From: Candidatus Desulfovibrio intestinipullorum
GTDB lineage: Bacteria; Desulfobacterota; Desulfovibrionia; Desulfovibrionales; Desulfovibrionaceae
DNA: 32,896 nucleotides
Assembly (NCBI GenBank): GCA_019113165.1
Contig: DXHV01000080.1
Coordinates: forward strand, 1 to 32,896
Direction: 5' to 3'
Under the pieces are notes generated by a model. That model was not told the DNA's origin and did no database searches. It worked only from the letters and a program-made list of their open reading frames with translations. Below are positions 27,179-32,896 of this stretch, piece after piece (position 1 is the first letter of the stretch; each line of letters begins with the position of its first letter). Both the position numbers and the translations under genes were made by a program.

Positions 27179-27212
27179 CCATCTTTCGTCACAATTTGCC
27201 ACTTTTTTCCAC
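27179..27212 (-). promoter_or_regulatory. mraZ: Candidate MraZ boxes upstream of mraZ
   Basis: On the minus strand four tetramers, GTGG, GTGG, GTGA and ATGG, begin at 27212, 27202, 27192 and 27182, exactly 10 nt apart. MraZ is known to bind direct repeats of GTG or TGGG-type cores with one helical-turn spacing upstream of its own gene, so this fits an autoregulatory operator. It lies about 30-60 nt before the start codon. I could not assign a clean -35/-10 pair around it. Confidence 0.7.
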
Positions 27213-27287
27213 CAGCCTGAAGACTTGCGGAATCCCGCCCGTTTTTGCCCCTTTTCCCTGCCATGGCTCTGCCCTGCATGAGGGCAC

Positions 27288-27326
27288 AAAAAAGGCCCTG
27301 CAGGGCCATGGGACACCCTGCGGGGC
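27288..27326 (-). terminator. Rho-independent terminator after the dehydrogenase gene
   Basis: Read on the minus strand, GCCCCGCAGGG (27316-27326) pairs with CCCTGCAGGGC (27295-27305), giving an 11-bp stem with one mismatch, followed by a T6 run (27288-27293). An alternative shorter stem uses the GGCCCTGCAGGGCC palindrome. It separates the upstream dehydrogenase transcript from the mraZ promoter region. Confidence 0.8.
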
Positions 27327-27434
27327 ATGAAAAGGACAGAAAAAAGGGATCCAGACAGGCCTGAGGAGGGACTTGAGGGAACCTGCGCTTCCAGCCCCCT
27401 GTCAGCTCCTGTCAGGTACTCTGCCAGACACGGC

Positions 27435-28436
27435 TCAGCGTTGTGTGGCCAGCCATTGCGCGTTCACTACACTGCGGAGCTCTCCCTCCTTCCAGGCGCG
27501 GATATTGTCGGCAAGGATGCGGATGATGTTCTGGCGGGCCGGCAGGCTGGCCCAGGCAATGTGGGGCGTGATGACGGTCCTGGGGGTTGAGAGCAGGGGA
27601 TTGTCCCTGCTGATGGGTTCGCTGGACACCACGTCCGCGCCAAGGCCGCCCAGACGTCCGTCCTTCAGAGCCGCGGCCACGGCCTCCTCGTCCAGAAGGG
27701 GGCCTCTGGCCAGGTTGAGGAGGAAGGCACCCTGCTTCATTTTCGAAAGGCTCGCTTCATTAATAAGATGCCTGGTGGCCTCGGAGAGCGGGCAGTGCAG
27801 GGAGAGGACATCGGCCACCTTCAAGAGATCGTCCAGATCGGCATAGCGGACCGGGTAGCCCGGATCCGTGGCCGCCCTGGCCAGTTCTTCCCCGGAACGC
27901 CTGGCCGAGGCGGCCACGATCTGCATGCCGAAGGCATGGGCCAGGGCCCCGACCCTGCGGCCAATGGTGCCAAAGCCCACAATGCCCATGACCCTGCCTG
28001 TCAGCTCCACCTGCGGGGTCTTCCAGAAGCAGAAGTCCGGGCAGCTGTTCCACTCGCCGGCGCGCACGGCCTGATCGTGCAGGGCCGGCCAGCGGCAGAG
28101 TTCGAGGAGCAGGGCCATGGTCTGCTGGGCCACGGCCTCTGCGCCGTAGTTGACCACATTGAGGACAGGAATGCCGAGGCGTCCTGCATGGGCCACATCC
28201 ACCACGTCATAGCCCGTGGCCAGGATGCCGATGCAGCGCAAGCCTGACAGTTTGTCCAGAATCTCCGCGGTAAGCCTTGTCTTGTTGGTAATGAGCACCT
28301 CGGCCGGCAGGGCGCGCTCCACCACGTCCTCGGGGCTTGTGCGATCGTGGACCGTGAACGAGCCCAGCTCTTCCAGGGGCGTCCAGGGGTTGTCCCCGGG
28401 ATTGAGGGTATATCCGTCCAGTACGACTATGTTCAT
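27435..28436 (-). CDS. D-2-hydroxyacid dehydrogenase (NAD-dependent)
   Basis: This 333-residue D-isomer-specific 2-hydroxyacid dehydrogenase interconverts a 2-oxoacid and a D-2-hydroxyacid with NAD(P)H. The Rossmann motif GIVGFGTIGRRVGALAHAFG is clear, and the catalytic triad is in place: Arg in LNLARGPLLDEEA, Glu in SSEPISRDNP and His in TPHIAWASLPAR. The sequence resembles the glycerate dehydrogenase/hydroxypyruvate reductase branch, but D-lactate or other substrates cannot be excluded. ATG 28436 is preceded by AAGGAG. It is divergent from pyk and ends before its own terminator, so it is probably monocistronic. Confidence 0.93.
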   Translation of the reverse strand: MNIVVLDGYTLNPGDNPWTPLEELGSFTVHDRTSPEDVVERALPAEVLITNKTRLTAEILDKLSGLRCIGILATGYDVVDVAHAGRLGIPVLNVVNYGAEAVAQQTMALLLELCRWPALHDQAVRAGEWNSCPDFCFWKTPQVELTGRVMGIVGFGTIGRRVGALAHAFGMQIVAASARRSGEELARAATDPGYPVRYADLDDLLKVADVLSLHCPLSEATRHLINEASLSKMKQGAFLLNLARGPLLDEEAVAAALKDGRLGGLGADVVSSEPISRDNPLLSTPRTVITPHIAWASLPARQNIIRILADNIRAWKEGELRSVVNAQWLATQR

Positions 28437-28855
28437 AAGACATCTCCTTGGCATCTGCGTCTCTTTTGTCAGGCAGCTCCCAGGAAGATCCGGGGAGGCA
28501 GGGCCGGGGGCCAGCCCCAAGAAATGACAGAAATTGCGCCCCCGGACAAGCTGGACAGCCCCAAGAAAGCAGGGTAAACACTGCCCAAAGTTCATTCATT
28601 TGTCGTTCTTTTTTCCTCTGTTCTTCACATCTTCAGCACATCATATCGGCCCCTGAAGCCTGCCCGCCGCACAGCGCCCTCTTTTCACAGGAACCGGACA
28701 TGAACCCCGTCACGGCAGAGTGCAGGCGGATCACCTGGATGTGTGCCGTTTCTGACAAATTTTCCCGACAGCCTTTCATTACGATTTTTCATTTCCGCAA
28801 GAAGACTTGCTGCAAGGAGGAGGCGCAGGCCCTGGTCGTTGCGCCGCTGCTTTCC
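28437..28855. other. Divergent control region between dehydrogenase gene and pyk
   Basis: These 419 nt hold both promoters but I cannot assign either firmly. Visible elements are an 8-bp inverted repeat CCGGGGGC/GCCCCCGG (28504-28511 and 28538-28545), a 13-nt direct repeat CAGCCCCAAGAAA at 28512-28524 and 28556-28568, and a strong AAGGAGGAGG at 28814-28823. A CTGACA at 28751 and TACGAT at 28779 resemble promoter boxes but are 22 nt apart. No separate gene is supported. Confidence 0.55.
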
Positions 28856-30283
28856 ATGAACAAGACCAAAATTGTTGCCACCCTTGGCCCTTCGTCCAAT
28901 ACACCCGAGAAAATCAAGGCTCTGGCCCTGGCCGGTGCCCGCATTTTCCGCCTCAATTTTTCCCATGGTTCTGCCAAGGATTTTGTAGACATCATCAAGT
29001 CCATCCGGGCCATTGAACAGGAAATCGGAATCCCGCTCACCATCATGCAGGATCTCTCCGGCCCCAAGATCCGCCTTGGCGAAATCAAGGAAGACAGCAT
29101 CCATGTGGAACAGGGCATGCAGCTTCTGCTGGGCACCACGGCCCAGTACTGCGACGAAATGCCCTACCTGCCCTTTGATCACCAGATTGTCCTGGACAGT
29201 CTCGTGCCCGGCGACCGTCTGGTGCTTGCCGACGGCGGCCTGGAATTCATTGTGATGGAACGCCGCGCCGATGACCGCATTGTCCTGCAGGCCAAGAACT
29301 CCGGCCTTGTCACCTCCCGCAAGGGTCTGGCCCTGCCCGGCAAGACCACGCGCATGCGTGCCCTGACCGAAAAGGACAAGAAGGACCTGCTGGACGGCAT
29401 CCGCCTGGGCGTGGACGCCGTGGCCATGTCCTACGTGCAGACTGCCGACGACGTACGCGAGGCCAAGGAGCTCATTGCCTCCCACAGCCTCAGGCCCGTG
29501 CCCATCTGCGTCAAGCTGGAACGCGAGGCCGCAGTGAACAACCTGCCCGGCATCCTGGCCGAGACGGACATTGTCATGGTGGCCCGCGGCGACCTGGGCG
29601 TGGAATGCCCCCTGCCCAAGCTCCCTTCCATTCAGAAGCAGATCATCAAGGCCTGCAACAATGCCTCCAAGCCCGTCATCGTGGCCACGCAGATGCTGCT
29701 CTCCATGGTGAACTCGCCCTCGCCCACCCGCGCCGAGACCACGGACGTGGCCAATGCCGTGCTGGACGGCGCCGACTGCGTCATGCTCTCCGAAGAGACG
29801 GCCATGGGCAACTTCCCCGTGGAAACAGTGCAGTACATGCGCCGCATCACCGACGAGGCCGAACGCATCCTGGACGAGCGCCACAGGCTGGAAGAGCCCG
29901 GCGAGAGTCGCGGCATTCCCTCCTTCCTGGCCTACTCCGCCTGCCTGCTTGCGCAGAAGGCCCGCGCCTCGGCCATTGTCATCCACTCTCTCTCCGGCGC
30001 CAGCGCCCGCAAGGTGGCCAGCTGCCGTCCGCCCCAGCGCATCTACGCCCTCACCACGGAAAAGACCGCGGTCAAGTACCTCAACTATTCCTGGGGCGTC
30101 ACCCCTGTCCTTGTGGACGAGCCCGAAGTGGAACCGAGCCACCTCTACCGCTCCGAGGACTTCATCCAGCACAACCCCGAGTTCCGCAAGGGGGACTGCG
30201 TGATCATCACGGCCGGCCAGTACCGCAGCGCCGTGAGCAGCTCGCCCAAGGGCACCAACCTCATCAAGGTTTTCTGGAAATAG
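28856..30283 (+). CDS. pyk: Pyruvate kinase
   Basis: This 475-residue glycolytic enzyme converts phosphoenolpyruvate and ADP to pyruvate and ATP. The N-terminal NKTKIVATLGPSS, substrate-binding RLNFSHG, DLSGPKIRLG, the active-site VKLEREAAVNNL and VARGDLGVECP (Mg2+ site), and PTRAETTDVANAVLDGADCVMLSEETA are present, followed by the C-terminal regulatory domain. I start at ATG 28856 from family alignment. No Shine-Dalgarno lies directly before it; the perfect AAGGAGGAGG is 32 nt upstream and would best serve an unusual CTG at 28832. The in-frame region further upstream shows no homology. A small AGGGGC/GCCCCT hairpin follows the stop before argG. Confidence 0.95.
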   Translation: MNKTKIVATLGPSSNTPEKIKALALAGARIFRLNFSHGSAKDFVDIIKSIRAIEQEIGIPLTIMQDLSGPKIRLGEIKEDSIHVEQGMQLLLGTTAQYCDEMPYLPFDHQIVLDSLVPGDRLVLADGGLEFIVMERRADDRIVLQAKNSGLVTSRKGLALPGKTTRMRALTEKDKKDLLDGIRLGVDAVAMSYVQTADDVREAKELIASHSLRPVPICVKLEREAAVNNLPGILAETDIVMVARGDLGVECPLPKLPSIQKQIIKACNNASKPVIVATQMLLSMVNSPSPTRAETTDVANAVLDGADCVMLSEETAMGNFPVETVQYMRRITDEAERILDERHRLEEPGESRGIPSFLAYSACLLAQKARASAIVIHSLSGASARKVASCRPPQRIYALTTEKTAVKYLNYSWGVTPVLVDEPEVEPSHLYRSEDFIQHNPEFRKGDCVIITAGQYRSAVSSSPKGTNLIKVFWK

Positions 30284-30358
30284 GTCCAAACAACCTCTCC
30301 GGCACAGGGGCGGCATGCCCCTCAACCCCTCATCGTTGCTTTTTTTGAAGGAAGTCTC

Positions 30359-31570
30359 ATGGCAAACGTCAAAAAAGTCGTTCTGGCCTACTCCGGTGGC
30401 CTGGACACTTCTGTTATTCTCAAATGGCTCATTAATACCTATCAGTGTGAAGTCGTCACTGTCACCGCAGACCTGGGTCAGCCCGAGGATCTCTCCGGCG
30501 TTGAGGAAAAGGCCCTGAAAACAGGTGCCAGCAAGGCCTATGTGCTGGATTTGCGCGAAGAGATGGCCAGAGACTTTGTCTTCCCCATGATCCGCTCCGC
30601 AGGCATCTACGAGAACAAGTACCTGCTTGGCACCTCCATCGCCCGTCCCCTCATCACCAAGGCCCTCATCGACATCGCCCACAAGGAAAATGCCGATGCC
30701 ATTGCCCACGGTGCCACAGGCAAGGGCAATGATCAGGTGCGCTTCGAATTCTCCGCCAAGGCCCTGGATCCCGCCATCAGGGTCATTGCTCCCTGGCGCG
30801 AATGGGATCTCATGAGCCGCACGGCCCTCAATGCCTTTGCCGAAGCCAACGGCATTCCGATCTCCAAGGGCGCCAAGCGCTACAGCATGGACGCCAACAT
30901 GCTGCACACAAGCTTCGAGGGCTCCGAACTGGAAGATCCGGGTCTGGCCCCCGATCCCGTCTGCCACGAGCGCTGCGTGCCCGTGGAGGAAGCGCCCAGC
31001 GAACCCGAAATCATTACCGTGGACTTCGAGAAGGGCAATCCTGTGGCCCTCAACGGAAAGGCCATGAGCCCCTATGAACTCATCCACGAGCTCACCCTGC
31101 TGGGCGGCCGCCACGGCATCGGCCGCAGCGACATCGTGGAAAACCGCTATGTGGGCATGAAGTGCCGCGGCGTGTACGAAAATCCCGCCGGCACCATCCT
31201 CTACATCCTCCATCAGGACCTGGAAGGCCTGTGCATGGACCGCAACCTGCTCTCCATCAGGGATCAGCTGGCCGTGAAGTACTCCGAGGCCGTGTACGAC
31301 GGCTACTGGTACTCCCCCGAGCGCGAAGCCATGCAGGCCTTCATGGACAAGGCCCAGGAAAACGTCACCGGCCGCGTCACCGCCAAGCTCTACAAGGGCG
31401 GCGTCTGGCCCCTGTGCCGTACCTCCCCCTACTCCCTGTTCAATCCCGAACTGGCCACCTTCGAGGCCAGCGACTACGATCACCACGATGCCGCAGGCTT
31501 CATCCGCCTGAACTCCCTGCGCCTCATGCAGTACGCGGCCGTGAAGAAGCACATGCAGGAAGGCAGGTAG
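30359..31570 (+). CDS. argG: Argininosuccinate synthase
   Basis: This 403-residue enzyme condenses citrulline and aspartate with ATP to argininosuccinate, the penultimate step of arginine synthesis. The N-type ATP pyrophosphatase loop AYSGGLDTS (residues 10-18), LGQPEDL, the [13 protein letters not shown] segment (about 119-131), EWDLMSRTA, and [14 protein letters not shown] are all present, and the length is typical. ATG 30359 is preceded by GAAGGAAG. It lies 75 nt after pyk on the same strand and ends before a strong terminator, so it could be transcribed from pyk or from its own promoter. Confidence 0.98.
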   Translation: MANVKKVVLAYSGGLDTSVILKWLINTYQCEVVTVTADLGQPEDLSGVEEKALKTGASKAYVLDLREEMARDFVFPMIRSAGIYENKYLLGTSIARPLITKALIDIAHKENADAIAHGATGKGNDQVRFEFSAKALDPAIRVIAPWREWDLMSRTALNAFAEANGIPISKGAKRYSMDANMLHTSFEGSELEDPGLAPDPVCHERCVPVEEAPSEPEIITVDFEKGNPVALNGKAMSPYELIHELTLLGGRHGIGRSDIVENRYVGMKCRGVYENPAGTILYILHQDLEGLCMDRNLLSIRDQLAVKYSEAVYDGYWYSPEREAMQAFMDKAQENVTGRVTAKLYKGGVWPLCRTSPYSLFNPELATFEASDYDHHDAAGFIRLNSLRLMQYAAVKKHMQEGR

Positions 31571-31625
31571 CGGAAGGCCGAAGCCTGCACACTGCCCTGA
31601 CCCATCCCTGAAAGAAGACAGCAGG

Positions 31626-31685
31626 GCCCCGGCTGTCCTGTGTCCCCGCCACAAGGCGGAGGCACAGGACCCGGGGCTCTTTCTT
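31626..31685 (+). terminator. Strong terminator after argG
   Basis: A long hairpin is built from GCCCCGG/CCGGGGC, GTCCTGTG/CACAGGAC and CCGCC/GGCGG with an ACAA tetraloop and small internal loops (31626-31677). It is followed by TCTTTCTT. It lies 55 nt after the argG stop. Confidence 0.92.
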
Positions 31686-31730
31686 GTGCCGGCACAGGAG
31701 GCAGGGCCTGCGCCGGCTTCGGCAGACTTC

Positions 31731-31760
31731 TTGACAATTTGAGGCTGTGATCTCTAAACT
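31731..31760 (+). promoter_or_regulatory. carB: Sigma70-like promoter of carB
   Basis: A perfect TTGACA (31731-31736) and TAAACT (31755-31760, four of six matches) are 18 nt apart, in an AT-rich stretch right after the argG terminator. The start would be near 31767, leaving a leader of about 240 nt before carB. Confidence 0.7.
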
Positions 31761-31778
31761 TAACTGTTTTATATCCTT

Positions 31779-31977
31779 ATGCGGAACCTGCCTGCGGCCC
31801 GTTTGTCCCCCGCCGGGAACGCAGATCCTTTGAGTGGTCGAAACTGCTCTTGCACTCAAAGGGGCGCAAGCCCCTCTTCATGCAGGAACCAAGGGTCCTG
31901 CCTCCCCGTCCTTCCTGTCCGCTCGGGTCTGAACCACCCGCGCTTTCGCGCTGATCCCACTCCTCTGCACGCCGCAT
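31779..31977 (+). promoter_or_regulatory. carB: Hairpin-rich 5' leader of carB
   Basis: A dense series of hairpins fills the leader: CTGCG/CGCAG with an inner CCCG/CGGG (31792-31824); a 10-bp CCTTTGAGTG/CACTCAAAGG (31827-31862); AGGGGC-GCAA-GCCCCT with a GNRA tetraloop (31860-31875), which shares three bases with the preceding stem; GCAGGA/TCCTGC (31882-31901); and CGGGT/ACCCG (31924-31940), which competes with CGCG/CGCG. ATGCGG (31779) and CCGCAT (31972) could close the whole structure. I do not recognise a known riboswitch or attenuator. Confidence 0.55.
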
Positions 31978-32005
31978 TGTCCCACCTCAACCTCCGGGAT
32001 TACTC

Positions 32006-32896
32006 ATGCCTAAACGCACTGATCTGCACAAGATCCTTGTCATCGGCGCTGGCCCCATAGTCATCGGCCAGGGCTGCGAATTTGACTACTCTGGATCCCA
32101 AGCTGTCAAAGCCCTCAAAGAAGAAGGCTACACTGTCGTTCTCGTCAATTCCAATCCTGCCACCATCATGACGGATCCGCACATGGCGGATGCCACCTAC
32201 ATTGAGCCCATCGAGACCGAAACTCTGGCTGCCATTGTGGAGAAGGAACGTCCGGACGCCATCCTGCCGACCCTGGGCGGACAGACAGCCCTGAATGCTG
32301 CACTCAGGCTCTACAAGCGCGGCGTCCTGGACAAGTTCGGCGTGGAGCTCATTGGCGCCAGGGCCGACGTCATCGAAAAGGCGGAAAGCCGCGAGCTGTT
32401 CAGGGAAGCCATGGAACGCATCGGCCTCAAGGTGCCCCAGAGCGGCATTGCCCACAACATGGACGATGTGCGCCGCCTGGGAAAGACCCTGCCCTTCCCC
32501 CTCATCGTGCGTCCGGCCTTTACCCTGGGCGGCACGGGTGGCGGCATTGCCTACAACTTCGAGGATCTGGAAGCCGTGGCCCAGCGCGGCCTCACGGCAA
32601 GTCCGGTCTCCGAAGTCATGATTGAGCAGAGCGTCATCGGCTGGAAGGAAATGGAAATGGAGGTGATGCGCGACAAGAACGACAATGTCGTCATCGTCTG
32701 CTCCATTGAAAACCTCGATCCCATGGGCGTGCACACTGGCGATTCCATCACCGTGGCCCCTGTGCAGACCCTGACTGACGTCGAATACCAGCGCATGCGC
32801 GACGCAAGCATTGCCATCATGCGCGAAATCGGTGTCGAGACCGGTGGCTCCAACGTTCAGTTCGGCATCAACCCCGCAAACGGCGACATGGTTGTC
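32006..32896 (+). CDS. carB: Carbamoyl-phosphate synthase large subunit (5' part, runs off window)
   Basis: The first 297 residues of the large subunit, which makes carbamoyl phosphate from bicarbonate, ammonia and ATP for pyrimidine and arginine synthesis. [44 protein letters not shown], the first ATP-grasp segment [18 protein letters not shown] and [23 protein letters not shown] residues ([16 protein letters not shown]) are diagnostic. The full protein is normally about 1070-1080 residues, so roughly three quarters lies outside. The start ATG 32006 has only a weak GGGA upstream. Proximity to argG links it to arginine supply; carA is not in the window. Confidence 0.98.
   Translation, partial: MPKRTDLHKILVIGAGPIVIGQGCEFDYSGSQAVKALKEEGYTVVLVNSNPATIMTDPHMADATYIEPIETETLAAIVEKERPDAILPTLGGQTALNAALRLYKRGVLDKFGVELIGARADVIEKAESRELFREAMERIGLKVPQSGIAHNMDDVRRLGKTLPFPLIVRPAFTLGGTGGGIAYNFEDLEAVAQRGLTASPVSEVMIEQSVIGWKEMEMEVMRDKNDNVVIVCSIENLDPMGVHTGDSITVAPVQTLTDVEYQRMRDASIAIMREIGVETGGSNVQFGINPANGDMVV

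Larger units (their letters stand above)
31571..32005. other. argG-carB intergenic region
   Basis: This 435-nt gap holds the argG terminator, a sigma70-like promoter and a hairpin-rich carB leader, all listed separately. A 93-codon open frame starting at ATG 31779 overlaps carB in another frame and shows no protein-like composition, so I do not call it. Confidence 0.7.

Noticed and set aside
30306..30322. AGGGGC/GCCCCT hairpin after pyk as a terminator
   Set aside because: The stem is only 6 bp and the T-run starts about 17 nt later, just before the argG ribosome-binding site, so it is not a convincing terminator.
28685..31654. A minus-strand open frame of about 990 codons opposite pyk and argG
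   Set aside because: It covers two well-defined plus-strand enzymes and their spacer, has no recognisable domain, and fits the same antisense codon-bias effect.
31779..31977. 6S RNA or signal-recognition-particle RNA in the carB leader
   Set aside because: The AACCAAGGGT loop resembles part of enteric 6S RNA, but the region folds as a series of local hairpins, not one long bulged rod. The conserved SRP loop sequences are absent.
31779..32060. A 93-codon leader peptide before carB that could drive attenuation
   Set aside because: No ribosome-binding site, no run of arginine or other diagnostic codons, and it overlaps the carB start in another frame. The hairpins explain the open stretch better.

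Overview
The window is GC-rich chromosomal DNA whose core is a complete division and cell-wall (dcw) cluster on the minus strand. Transcription order is mraZ, rsmH, ftsL-like, ftsI (PASTA type), murE, murF, mraY, murD, ftsW, murG, murC, murB, ftsQ, ftsA, ftsZ. MurE carries the DNPR motif of meso-diaminopimelate-adding ligases, so a Gram-negative-type wall is expected. The gene order, the PASTA-bearing FtsI, and the separate pyk, argG and carB genes nearby suggest a member of the Desulfovibrionaceae (Desulfovibrio or a close relative). That assignment is inference from gene content and not a search result.

Layout. Positions 1-5551 hold accessory-looking minus-strand genes: a GNAT acetyltransferase that seems to lack its C-terminal strand, and a very large exonuclease-RecQ-UvrD fusion helicase. 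Positions 5552-6264 are a gene-poor, AT-richer spacer with strong hairpins. A tRNA-Val(UAC) with its own promoter and terminator lies at 6265-6340, followed by a small dual-CXXC zinc-ribbon gene. From 6674 to 27212 runs the dcw cluster, with a terminator after ftsZ and candidate MraZ boxes before mraZ. A D-2-hydroxyacid dehydrogenase (minus, own terminator) and pyk (plus) are divergent around 28.4-28.9 kb. They are followed by argG (plus, strong terminator), a promoter with a hairpin-rich leader, and the 5' part of carB running off the window end.

How it works together. MurB, MurC, MurD, MurE and MurF build UDP-MurNAc-pentapeptide, MraY and MurG make lipid I and lipid II, and FtsW with FtsI polymerise and crosslink septal peptidoglycan. 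FtsQ and FtsL regulate them, FtsA and FtsZ form the ring, and MraZ and RsmH sit at the head as regulator and 16S rRNA methyltransferase. Most spacings are short and two junctions are 4-nt ATGA or GTGA overlaps, as in one long transcript. Several larger gaps contain perfect hairpins or a possible internal promoter.

Points most worth a second look are: long low-complexity cytoplasmic tails on FtsL, FtsI, FtsW and FtsQ, with a near-identical hydrophobic-basic start in FtsI and FtsW; an AT-rich 115-bp inverted-repeat element between mraY and murD; the hairpin-rich leader of carB; the triple-fusion helicase beside a tRNA gene; and the 10-bp-spaced GTGG repeats before mraZ. I found no CRISPR array, intact insertion sequence or clear new defence system.
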